DNA of 64,000 nt from contig CAXTBB010000001.1 of assembly GCA_964242305.1 (NCBI GenBank), positions 160,780 through 224,779 of the forward strand, in the 5' to 3' direction. A model generated the notes under the pieces. That model worked only from the letters and a program-made list of their open reading frames with translations. It was not told the origin of the DNA and did no database searches. This document shows, piece by piece, positions 43,156 through 50,589 of this stretch. This stretch comes from DATLGB01 sp964242305. Lineage in GTDB: Bacteria; Actinomycetota; Thermoleophilia; Solirubrobacterales; Solirubrobacteraceae. The position numbers and the translations under genes were made by a program. The first letter of the stretch is position 1. Each line of letters opens with the position of its first letter.

Positions 43156-44178
43156 CTACGCGTTGCTGTGCTCGCGCTCCGCGGCGCTGAGCACCGAGGC
43201 GCGTGCCTTGTGGGCGCGCTCGTAGGTGCGAACCTTGGCGACGCGCTCGTCGTCGCCCTCGGCGAGCACCGACCGGACCTCCGCGGCCGAGAGCTCGTCG
43301 TAGCCGGCCCACGGCTCGTCGCCGCGCAGTGACGTGATGCGGCTCAGGACCGTCGTGCGATTCTGGTTCTTGCGCTCGTAGCCGTCGATCTTGGCCAATT
43401 CGATCTGCGACAGCCCGCTGAGCTTGGCGACGACGTCGTCGGCGGTCTGCGAGTCATAGCGGGCGATCGCCAGGTCACCGGCGGACGCGACGGCGCCCTT
43501 GACTTGACCCTCGGCCTGCGCGACGCCGGGCACCTTGCGGGCCGAGCGCGCGGACGCCTTGGTCTTCGCGGCGGCCTTGCGGGCGGTGCGCTTGCCGGCC
43601 TTGGCAGACGAGCGGACCGCGTCCGCGGCACCGGTCTTGGTGACGTCGAAGGAGGGATCGCCGTTGATCTCGGCGGCGACCACGGCGTCCGTGAGCGTGG
43701 GGATCTCACGCAGGACACGCTCGAGCATCTTCTCCTCGTCGGCGCGGATGGAGGACGCCAGGCGCGCGGTCTCGCGGTCGCCGACGGCTGTGGCCAGGCG
43801 CTCGATGGCCGTGTAGGTGGCGATCTCGAGGGCCTCGGTCGCGCAGGCGTCCTTGGCGTTCTTGAGGATCTTCTCCTCGCCGCCGGAGCCCCGCAGGACG
43901 TCGAGCGGCGTCTTGCCGAGGGCGAGCAGCTGCCCGAGCAGCGTCTCGGCGAGTCCGACGGCGGCGAGCAGCGGGTTGCCGCCCTGGCCGAGGCGTTCGA
44001 GGCGCTTGCCGACGCGCTCGGCGTGGTCGCGCGTCTCGGACAGGTGCGTCTCCAGACCCCTTCGGTAGGTCCCGCGCGGCGTCATCGCGATCTGGGACTG
44101 CAGGACGCGTACGAGCGCGTGCTCGCTGGCGTGGGCTTCGTTGAGGTACTGGACGATCTTCTGCTGATCAGCGTTCAT
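43156..44178 (-). CDS. DUF892 ferritin-like protein fused to a Lys/Ala-rich histone-like domain
   Basis: A 340-residue protein. The N-terminal half is a DUF892 (YciE/YciF) helical bundle (ASEHALVRVLQSQIAMTPRG... ETHLSETRDHAERV, DACATEALEIATYTAIERLA, SIRADEEKMLERV) with the Glu/His spacing of a di-iron site. The middle, RSSAKAGKRTARKAAAKTKA, is like histone H1 tails and could bind DNA. The C-terminal 90 residues repeat a short helix (IARYDSQTADDVVAKLSGLS, IDGYERKNQNRTTVLSRI, VRTYERAHKARASVLSA), similar to helix-hairpin modules. A Dps-like protecting role is an inference. ATG 44178. Confidence 0.78.
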   Translation of the reverse strand: MNADQQKIVQYLNEAHASEHALVRVLQSQIAMTPRGTYRRGLETHLSETRDHAERVGKRLERLGQGGNPLLAAVGLAETLLGQLLALGKTPLDVLRGSGGEEKILKNAKDACATEALEIATYTAIERLATAVGDRETARLASSIRADEEKMLERVLREIPTLTDAVVAAEINGDPSFDVTKTGAADAVRSSAKAGKRTARKAAAKTKASARSARKVPGVAQAEGQVKGAVASAGDLAIARYDSQTADDVVAKLSGLSQIELAKIDGYERKNQNRTTVLSRITSLRGDEPWAGYDELSAAEVRSVLAEGDDERVAKVRTYERAHKARASVLSAAEREHSNA

Positions 44179-44397
44179 GGGTTCCGATCTGAGGGGCTTG
44201 AGAGAAGCGGACGGGGCACGGTCAGGACCGTTGCGGACAGCCATGCCTTCTGGCGCCGAACGTGAACCGGCGCCACGACGCGGCCGGGAGGCCGCCGAAG
44301 TTCCGGGGGGTGCTTCAAGAGGAGCGCGCGAACCAGGGGAGACTGCGCGCCTGAGAGTCAGGTACCCCGACCCACCCGGACACAAACACCCGTTCGC

Positions 44398-45156
44398 TCA
44401 CGGAGCGGTCGCCGCCGGGACCGTCCCGCCGGTCTTGGCGTCCAGCGAGCGGATGTGGACGAGCAGCTCGCGCTGGACGGCGAGGCTGTCGCGCAGGAGC
44501 GCGAGGACGTCGCCGGTCCCGTCGCGCGTGGCGGTCTGCACGTCCAGGCTTCGGCGCAGCAGGCGGCGCTGGGCCTTCAGCACCCCGCGGATGTTCGGCA
44601 TGAGCCGCAGCAGGCAGCCGATCTGGCCCGCGCGCGCGGGCGCGCGCGTCTTGAGCCGCTCGTCGCAGGCGCTGACCGACCGCGCGCCGGGCACGTCGAG
44701 CCCGGACAGGAACGACGACGCCCGCTCCCCCGCGGGCACGAGCGTGCCCGCCAGGTCGCGGACGGCGGACAGCGACCCGCGCAGATTGCCCGCCTCGACC
44801 TCCCGCGCGATCGCGCCGACGATGCCGACCGTGCTGTCGACGTCGCCGGCAAGGGCCGGGATCCGGCCCGTTGCGTCCGTCAGCTGCCGCGCCGTACGCC
44901 GGACCTCGCGCCGCGACGCCTTGGAGACAATCGGCATGACGGCGTCCAGCACCGGGCCGAAGCCACTGCTGAGCCGCTGGACGCGCGCGTCGGTCTGCTC
45001 GAGCTTCGCACGCGTGGAGGCGACCTCGTCGCGCGTCCCCTCCAGGGAGAGCAGCACGGCGACCAGCACGGCGAGCACGCCGAACAGAAGCAGCCCGCCC
45101 AGTCCGGCGACGACCCGCGCGGCGACGGAGAAGGTGACGGGTCGCTCTGAAGGCAT
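44398..45156 (-). CDS. Membrane-anchored coiled-coil protein of unknown function
   Basis: A 252-residue protein: short cytoplasmic N-terminus, one membrane helix (VVAGLGGLLLFGVLAVLVAVLL), then a long helical part (LEGTRDEVASTRAKLEQTDA..., KASRREVRRTARQLTDA) with two cysteines (SACDERLK, GQIGCLLRL). The layout resembles Mce- or methyl-accepting-like anchors but I recognise no family. It has its own promoter region. 219 bases of unmarked DNA lie before the DUF892 start. Confidence 0.6.
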   Translation of the reverse strand: MPSERPVTFSVAARVVAGLGGLLLFGVLAVLVAVLLSLEGTRDEVASTRAKLEQTDARVQRLSSGFGPVLDAVMPIVSKASRREVRRTARQLTDATGRIPALAGDVDSTVGIVGAIAREVEAGNLRGSLSAVRDLAGTLVPAGERASSFLSGLDVPGARSVSACDERLKTRAPARAGQIGCLLRLMPNIRGVLKAQRRLLRRSLDVQTATRDGTGDVLALLRDSLAVQRELLVHIRSLDAKTGGTVPAATAP

Positions 45157-45206
45157 CGCAGTTCGCTACCCACCTGGGGTGCCGGTCAGCGGTGGAAGTA
45201 CGTCGT

Positions 45207-45247
45207 ATGCCGAGCGGGTGGTTATGCCGAGTCGGTGCGGGATGCCG
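45207..45247 (+). repeat. Three tandem ATGCCG-repeats at one end of the recombinase region
   Basis: ATGCCG(A/C)G followed by a GGT core recurs at 45207, 45224 and 45242 (spacing 17 and 18 bases). The first copy, with its 5' side, reads CGTCG-TATGCCGAGCGGGT and matches 49139-49159 with a one-base gap. Spaced tandem copies are typical of recombinase arm sites or element ends. Confidence 0.45.
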
Positions 45248-45286
45248 CGGTCATACGCGGCGGTGGCGGTCGGATGCTCGGAATAA

Positions 45287-46252
45287 TCAAAGCGCCTCCA
45301 GGAAGGCGAGTAGCTGGTCGGGTGGCCGATAGCGTCCGGGTGGGGTGTTGGTGGGGGCAGTGCGTGCGAGCGCGTTCTCTTTGACGGTGAGGTCGGCGTG
45401 CACGTAGATCTGTGTTGTCTGGGTGCTTTCGTGGCCGAGCCCGAGATGGTGTCGATGCCGGCGTGCAGCAGTCGCATCGCGCATGTGTGCCTGAGCGTGT
45501 GCGGCGAAACCGTCTTGGCGCTGAGGGACGGGCAGCTGGCAACGGCGGCCTTGGCTAGCAGCCAAGCGACGGCGTCGCGGCTGAGGCGATGGCCGCGGCT
45601 GGTCGCAAACAGCGGATCGCTGGGTGGCCGGCGCGTTCGTGTTGCCAGACGCGCAGGACTGCCGCGGTCTGTGGGGTCAGCGGGGTGACGCGCTGTTTGC
45701 GGCCTTTGCCATGGCAGTGCAGGTGCGGGTGGTGAGTGTGATGTCGATGCAGTCAAGGCCGGTCGGCTCGGAGACGCGCAGCCCGGTCTGGATCATCGTC
45801 AGCAGCAGCGCGTGGTCGCGTCGCCCGGTCCACCGCGATCGGTCGGGGACGGAGAGCAGCGCGTCGATTTCCTCCTCGCGCAGGAACGCGACGGTCGTCT
45901 TTGGGCCGCGTTTGAGTGGGATCGCGAGCACGCGCGCGATTGTGGCGGCGTGTTCGGGATGTCGGTGTGCGGCGTAGCCAAACAGCGAGCGAATCGGCGC
46001 CAGCCGCGCGTTGCGGGTGGCGGTGCTGTTGAGGCGCTCATGCTCGAGGTGGTCAAGGAACGCGCCGATCAGCTCGGCGTCGAGATCGCCGAGGTCCAGT
46101 TGGTTGGGCTTGGTGCCGGTGTGGTGCTCGGCGAACGTAAGCAGCAGCCGGAAGGTGTCGCGGTAGGCGGCGATCGTGTTGGGGCTGGCTTTTCGCTGTC
46201 TGATCAGCCGTTCGGTGAAGAACGCCTGCAGTGTCGGGGCCGGCGCGCTCAT
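45287..46252 (-). pseudogene. Third tyrosine recombinase of a RIT-type element, multiply frameshifted
   Basis: Starting at ATG 46252 the N-terminal SAM-like domain is normal (LQAFFTERLIRQRKASPNT, IAAYRDTFRLLLTFAEHH), reaching the first catalytic arginine in TMIQTGLRVSE near 45790. Then the frame changes at least twice: LSPHTLRHT-like (VSPHTLRHTCAMRLLHAGID, with the HXXR box) is in another frame, and GHESTQTTQIYVHADL with the tyrosine and the FLEAL end is in a third. Rejoined, they give a near-complete integrase of the type third in recombinase-in-trio elements. With these breaks it cannot be made. The ATG overlaps the preceding remnant's stop (ATGA), as in intact trios. Confidence 0.7.
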
Positions 46253-47361
46253 GAGCGCATTCCCAGGTCGGGCAGGCGCTGCGCGGCGAGCGCGAGCAGT
46301 TCCGGGGCGGCCTGGAGGTAGTAGTAGGTCGACGCTGGGTGGCGGTGGCCCAGCCAGGCGCCAAGCAGCGGCAGGCGCGCGGCGACGTCGACGCCGGCCC
46401 AGCGGGCCGTAGGGCGCGCGAGCGTGCACGAACACATGACGGCACCCGCTCACCGGACGGCGGTGCTGCAGGTAGTCGGCTAGCGCCCGTCCGACGTCGA
46501 CGGACAACGTCAGGCGTCCGTGGCTTCCCTTTCCATAGACGACCAGTCCCCCGCCCGCCGATCGATGTCCTGCAGCCGCAGCGCGGCGACCTCGCCGGCG
46601 CGCAACCCCAGCCGGGCGAGGACGGTCAGGATTGCGTAGTCGCGCCAGCCGATCGCGGTGCGCCGATCGCAGCTGGCCAACATCCGTCCCACCTCCTCGG
46701 CTGAGAGCGTCGGTGTCACGTCGGGGCGACGCTGAGCGGCGGCGGGCACCGCCGCCGCCAGCGACAGCGGCGTGTACCCGCGCACGAACAAGAACCGCAA
46801 CAGCGCCCGCAAGCCGGTGACCGTGGTGCTCAGCGAGCCCGGGCTGCGGAACGCCGACTGCGCGAACATGAACGCGCTGACGTCCGCCGCTTTGAGCTGA
46901 TCGAGGTGAAGGTTACCGTCGGGGAAGCGACCGGCCAAGAACGATGTCGCAACCCGGCGGTAGCCGGCCACCGTCACGTCCGACAGCCAGCGATCACCGA
47001 GCAAGTAATCCTTGAACGTCGCCAGCAGCCGATCAGTCGCGCTCGCGATCTTCGTCGGTGCCGCTGACGGCGCCACGCCGAGCCCGCGCAGGAACCCGAG
47101 CACGGGCGCCGCCGCCGGCGGCGCGCAGCGGTGAGAGTGACCGCACGGCTGCCGGTAGGCCAGGAACTCCTGCGCTCGTGCCGCCGTTAGCTCCCCAACA
47201 CCGAGCCGGCCGTCCTGGAGCCAGCGGCTGAGATGCGCCATCAAACGCACCTGATCCTCCGCGGTAAACGGGCTGTACCCGATCCGCTCCAGCTCTGCGC
47301 GAAACCCGTCGACGAACCTCGCCATCGGCCCCGCGATCGACACCCGCTCCGTCCTGCCCAT
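46249..47361 (-). pseudogene. First RIT recombinase fused by deletion to the end of the second
   Basis: ATG 47361 opens 283 residues of a tyrosine recombinase (MARFVDGFRAELERIGYSPF, with a CGHSHRCAPP zinc-like segment, then DYAILTVLARLGLRAGEVA with the catalytic Arg). At ~46548 a missing base shifts the frame; the continuation VVYGKGSHGRLTLSVDVGRA to CRHVFVHARAPYGPL is in another frame. From there the family's HXXR and Tyr boxes of gene A are absent: the frame jumps to DVAARLPLLGAWLGHRHPAS and TYYYLQAAPELLALAAQRL, the characteristic end of the second trio recombinase, ending at TGA 46249. So A and B were joined by a deletion of about a thousand bases. No trio member remains functional. Confidence 0.7.
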
Positions 47362-47364
47362 GAC

Positions 47365-47404
47365 TGCTCCCTTCGTCAGATCACACGATCTGACGAAGGG
47401 AGCA
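47365..47404. repeat. Perfect 18-bp inverted repeat at the recombinase start codon
   Basis: TGCTCCCTTCGTCAGATC (47365-47382) is followed by ACAC and then its exact reverse complement (47387-47404). The minus-strand arm includes GGGAGCA, the presumed ribosome site, 3 bases before ATG 47361. It could be an element end or core site for the recombinases, a terminator for upstream transcripts, or a hairpin that hides the ribosome site until expression is allowed. Confidence 0.75.
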
Positions 47405-47655
47405 CTCCAGGACCACCCGTGGGCGTTCCGGTAGCAACGGCGCGGTCTATCCAGACCGATGGAAACCGCCTTCGGCCGATAGCGGAAGCGGAATTGGCCG
47501 ATCGGCCTCTGGGAAGCCGCGAGACTGCCGGACCCCTTCGTGAAGGCAGCCGGGCGGTCCAGCTGCTGACTGGCTGCAAAGCCGTGGTTAGTGAGCAAGC
47601 AGGTGCCCGCCTCGCCAGTCGGCGTCCTCGGTCGTCACCGGGGACGCTTGTGCGG

Positions 47656-48327
47656 TTAGTCAGCGAGCAGGGCGGATGCGAGCGTTCGCGCGAGCCAGTC
47701 GCGGTAGTGCTGTGGGGACCAGCCGCGCTCCTTGACGAGCATTCTGTGCACGTCGTGGGAGTTGATCGTCCAGAGGATGTCTCGGGCTTCATCGACGCTC
47801 ATCCCGGGGCGAAGCGCGCCCGTTTTCATGAGGTGCTGTGCGAATCGGGCCATGCCATCGAGGCGCTGCATCTCAAGCTCAGCGCGGATCGAGTGCAGCT
47901 GGGGCTCGATCGCGGTTGCCTCCTCGAGCATCTGATACAGCGGCCCGAGGCGCTGGTGGATTCCGGGTTGAGTGTCGGCGTATCGCTGAAGCTTGCGCCG
48001 CGGGTCGGGCTCGTCGATGACGGCGCGGATCGCCGGGCGCTGCTCGACGGGTCGCTCGGCGCGCCGGGGCCCGCCGGCGACCGCCGCCGCGACCGCCGCG
48101 CGAAACAGCCCGGCCTTGCCGTCGAAGGTGCGGTAGATCGTCTCCACCACGACGCCCGCCGATGCCGCGATCTTCTGCATCGTCGCGCCGGCGTAACCGT
48201 GCTCGAGAAAGGCGTTCAGCGCGGCAGCGACGATTGTCTGCCTGGTCGCTGCAGCCTGCTGCTGGCGCAGCTGGGACGCGTAAGGCCGCGAGGTCTTGAC
48301 ACGCTCGGATTTAGGTGGAATGCTCAT
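47656..48327 (-). CDS. TetR-family transcriptional repressor
   Basis: A 223-residue repressor. The N-terminal HTH is AATRQTIVAAALNAFLEHGYA followed by GATMQKIAASAGVVVETIYRTF. The C-terminal ligand domain is of the TetR_C type (AELEMQRLDGMARFAQHLMK). It diverges from the SnoaL-like gene across a 58-base gap with a palindrome, so probably controls both. Present between recombinase remnants and the ATGCCGAG repeat, it may be cargo of the element. Confidence 0.85.
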   Translation of the reverse strand: MSIPPKSERVKTSRPYASQLRQQQAAATRQTIVAAALNAFLEHGYAGATMQKIAASAGVVVETIYRTFDGKAGLFRAAVAAAVAGGPRRAERPVEQRPAIRAVIDEPDPRRKLQRYADTQPGIHQRLGPLYQMLEEATAIEPQLHSIRAELEMQRLDGMARFAQHLMKTGALRPGMSVDEARDILWTINSHDVHRMLVKERGWSPQHYRDWLARTLASALLAD

Positions 48328-48340
48328 GACGTCAATACAG

Positions 48341-48351
48341 CTTGATTCAAG
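48341..48351. promoter_or_regulatory. TetR operator
   Basis: CTTGATTCAAG is a perfect palindrome around a central T, in the AT-rich stretch between TetR (start 48327) and the SnoaL-like gene (48386). On the plus strand TTGATT and TTAACAAT further on could be -35/-10 elements covered by the repressor. Confidence 0.5.
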
Positions 48352-48385
48352 TGAAACCTTAACAATTCGAGATCAAGGGAGCGCA

Positions 48386-48803
48386 ATGTCCGATCATGCG
48401 TTAGAGGCGTGCAGGTTGTGGCAGGAGATCTTTTCCTGCGGTGGACACGGCGGGACTTGCGGACATCGTTGCCGCGGACTGCGTCGACCACTCTGCGCGA
48501 CCCGGTGAGGCGCAGGGGATCGAGGGCGTGCGCAACACGATGCGGTTCCTCGATGCCGCGTTCTCAGACCAGCGCTTTGACGTCCAGCAGACCGTTGAGC
48601 AAGGCGACACCGTCGTGGTCCATTTCGTGCACCACGGCATCCACACCGGGGGGCTGATGGGACTGCCGGCAACCAACCGGGAATTCGCCAACGAGCACAT
48701 CCACATCTTGCGCTTTGAAGACGACAAGGCAGTAGAGCACTGGGGCCTTCATGACCACCTATCGCTGATGCACCAGCTCGGCGCCCCGGGTGGACCGCCG
48801 TGA
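48386..48803 (+). pseudogene. SnoaL-like ester cyclase family protein, probable frameshift near start
   Basis: ATG 48386 reads MSDHALEACRLWQEIFS, the usual first helix of SnoaL_2-like ester cyclases; the frame must move by one base near 48437 to reach GLADIVAADCVDHSARPGE, the next conserved part. The rest is intact (VEQGDTVVVHFVHHGIHTGG, EHIHILRFEDDKAVEHWGLHD) to the stop at 48803. A GTG at 48441 could give a shorter protein lacking the first helix. Small NTF2-fold enzymes or binding proteins of unknown substrate. Divergent from the TetR gene, which likely represses it. Confidence 0.6.
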
Positions 48804-49199
48804 CCCCCAGCGGGAGTCTGACGATTCCCCTGGCAAGACATCGCTGCACATAGAGTTCGGTCGGCGGGTGGGAACCTCGACGTCGCTTCGTCGCCGAAGG
48901 GGATACGCGGATGCGGCTTCCGCTTCGACCTGCCGCCGGTCCAGAGCAGGGGCGGATTGATCACCGCGCCGCTCCTAGTGCTAGGTGCGGCATTCCGCCC
49001 TGCGTTGCACAAGCTCGCACTCGTGGCCACCACCGGCGCTTCACAACGACCGCAGCGATGATCGGACCGATGTCCCTGTACCGGCGACGCGTACCTCAAC
49101 CCCGCGGACCCATATTCCAGCGTTGTAGCCGACGAGGCGTCGTTATGCCGAGCAGGTCACCATCATGAACGCGCGCCCGGCGGTGGCCGTACTCCCTGG
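48804..49199. other. Stretch without a recognisable gene, containing the distal repeat
   Basis: No protein frame in this 396-base region looks coding and no RNA gene is recognised. It includes the ATGCCGAG copy at 49145. Confidence 0.45.
49139..49159 (+). repeat. Distal copy of the recombinase-region repeat
   Basis: Reads GTCGTTATGCCGAGCAGGTC, matching 45202-45220 with one inserted T and one substitution. The two copies have the same orientation and bracket about 3.9 kb containing the recombinase remnants, TetR and SnoaL genes. Confidence 0.4.
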
Positions 49200-49415
49200 A
49201 TGAGCGAAGAACCGCACGTGCCCTACGGCACCCAGAAGGGCGACGACACGCCGGCCGGCGACACGCCGGAGCACTCGAAGGCCGAGAAGGGCGCGCGCCG
49301 GCGGCCCCCGGCACGGCACGTCGGCAACGCCCTCGGCGGCGAGGGCGAGGGCAGCTCGCCTGGCGGCGCGCCGCGGCGCCACGCGGACGCCGCCACTACT
49401 CGACGGCGCGCTTGA
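49200..49415 (+). CDS. Small disordered charged protein
   Basis: 71 residues beginning MSEEPHVPYGTQKGDDTPAG, rich in Gly, Pro, Arg and acidic residues, with no fold visible; such short stress-like proteins are common in soil actinobacteria. Coding nature rests on the non-random N-terminus and the frame. It overlaps the convergent ArsR-type gene by 20 bases. Confidence 0.4.
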   Translation: MSEEPHVPYGTQKGDDTPAGDTPEHSKAEKGARRRPPARHVGNALGGEGEGSSPGGAPRRHADAATTRRRA

Positions 49416-49659
49416 GGCGCTGCAGGCGGGCGTCCCAGCCGTCCGCCAGCCGGTAGCGCACCTCGCGCCCACCCGCGCCGCGCTCCACCATTCCCGCGTC
49501 CTCGAGCACGGCGAGGTGCTTGGCGACCGCCTGGCGGCTGATGGGCAGTTCGGACGTCAGCGCGGGCACGGACGTCGTGCCGTCGCGCAGCATCGCGTCC
49601 ACCATCGAGCGGCGGGTGGAGTCGGCGAGCGCGTGGAAGACGGGCCCGGGGTCAGGCAA
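49396..49659 (-). CDS. ArsR-family winged-helix repressor (AHSA1-linked)
   Basis: An 87-residue HTH protein with the standard ArsR-like opening FHALADSTRRSMVDAMLRDG and recognition region LPISRQAVAKHLAVLEDAGM, then a strand hairpin (REVRYRLADGW). It lacks metal-binding cysteines. Its TTG start overlaps the end of the upstream AHSA1-like gene, the usual pairing of a repressor with a START-like protein. Likely binds the palindromes at 49912-49955. Confidence 0.82.
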   Translation of the reverse strand: MPDPGPVFHALADSTRRSMVDAMLRDGTTSVPALTSELPISRQAVAKHLAVLEDAGMVERGAGGREVRYRLADGWDARLQRLKRAVE

Positions 49660-49948
49660 GGGCAGCCGTGCAGGCCGTGATCAGGGCGGGCAGCGGGAAG
49701 GACTCGGTGACGGTGACGCGCGTGCCTGAGACGAGCGGCTCGAGCTCGATCTCCACCCGCGAGAACCCCTCGTCGCCGGCCCACCACCACACCAGCCGCC
49801 GCCCCTCCTCGACCGACTCCACGTCGATCGGCCGGTCGTCGTCCAGCCACGCCTCGCGGGCGTCGTCGTCGACCAGCTGCTCCCACACCTCGTCCGGCGT
49901 CGCGTCTATGACAACCGATTGGTTGCTAGTGTCTTGTGACAACCACAT
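49652..49948 (-). CDS. AHSA1/SRPBCC family protein
   Basis: About 98 residues, a short START-like domain (VIDATPDEVWEQLVDDDAREAW, RPIDVESVEEGRRLVWWWAG, VSGTRVTVTESF). The family's C-terminal helix is cut short. The only ATG in frame lies inside the operator, so the start is uncertain; ATG 49948 would make the mRNA begin within the palindromes. Co-transcribed with the ArsR-type repressor. Confidence 0.72.
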   Translation of the reverse strand: MWLSQDTSNQSVVIDATPDEVWEQLVDDDAREAWLDDDRPIDVESVEEGRRLVWWWAGDEGFSRVEIELEPLVSGTRVTVTESFPLPALITACTAALA

Positions 49949-49955
49949 TGTTGTC
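49912..49955. promoter_or_regulatory. Paired palindromes, operator for the ArsR/AHSA1 pair and perhaps clpP
   Basis: CAACC-GATT-GGTTG (49912-49925) and GACAAC-CACATT-GTTGTC (49938-49955) lie in the gap between the AHSA1-like gene and clpP. Both are of the ACAACC..GGTTGT type found in front of ArsR/AHSA1 pairs. They overlap the AHSA1 start and end 13 bases before ATG 49969, so the regulator may also affect clpP. Confidence 0.6.
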
Positions 49956-49968
49956 GAAAGGCTATCGC

Positions 49969-50589
49969 ATGTCTCCCCTCGTTCCCATGGTCGTCGAGCA
50001 GTCCGCGCGCGGCGAGCGCTCGTTCGACATCTACTCGCGCCTGCTCAACGACCGCGTCATCTTCCTGGGGACGGCGGTCGATGACCAGATCGCCAACCTG
50101 ATCGTCGCGCAGCTGCTGCACCTGGAGTCCGACGACCCCGAGAAGGACATCTCCCTCTACATCAACTCACCCGGCGGCGTCGTCTACTCCGGGCTGGCGA
50201 TCTACGACACGATGCAGTTCATCAAGCCCGACGTGCAGACCATCTGCTTCGGCGTGGCCATGAGCATGGGCTCGCTGCTGCTGGCCGGGGGCGCGGCCGG
50301 CAAGCGCATGGCGCTCCCCAATTCGCGAATCCTGATCCACCAGCCCTCTGGCGGCTTCCAGGGCCAGGCCACCGACATCGAGATCCACGCGCGCGAGGCG
50401 CTCGAGCTGCGCCGCCACCTGGACGAGATCTACGCCAGGCACACCGGCCAGACCGTCGAGCGCGTCCACGACGACATGGACCGCGACCGCTTCTTCACCG
50501 CCGAGCAGGCGGTCGAGTACGGGCTGGTCGACCGCATCCTCCCCTCCCGCGACCTGAGCCGCACGGCCACCGGCTTCCGCGCGAGCTGA
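49969..50589 (+). CDS. clpP: ATP-dependent Clp protease proteolytic subunit
   Basis: A 206-residue serine protease. Catalytic triad: S99 in GVAMSMGS, H124 in ILIHQPSGG, D173 in MDRDRFF; the YINSPGG motif is also present. It assembles as two rings of seven with Clp ATPases. Short N-terminal propeptide-like region MSPLVPMVVEQSARGERSFD is typical of actinobacterial ClpP. ATG 49969 is chosen over an upstream GTG. Genomes of this group carry several clpP genes; this one is alone, with no clpX beside it. Confidence 0.93.
   Translation: MSPLVPMVVEQSARGERSFDIYSRLLNDRVIFLGTAVDDQIANLIVAQLLHLESDDPEKDISLYINSPGGVVYSGLAIYDTMQFIKPDVQTICFGVAMSMGSLLLAGGAAGKRMALPNSRILIHQPSGGFQGQATDIEIHAREALELRRHLDEIYARHTGQTVERVHDDMDRDRFFTAEQAVEYGLVDRILPSRDLSRTATGFRAS

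Noticed and set aside
45181..47404. CRISPR-like or att array at the recombinase locus
   Set aside because: The ATGCCG repeats are only three, short and imperfect, with no spacers of uniform length; treated as recombinase-type sites instead.
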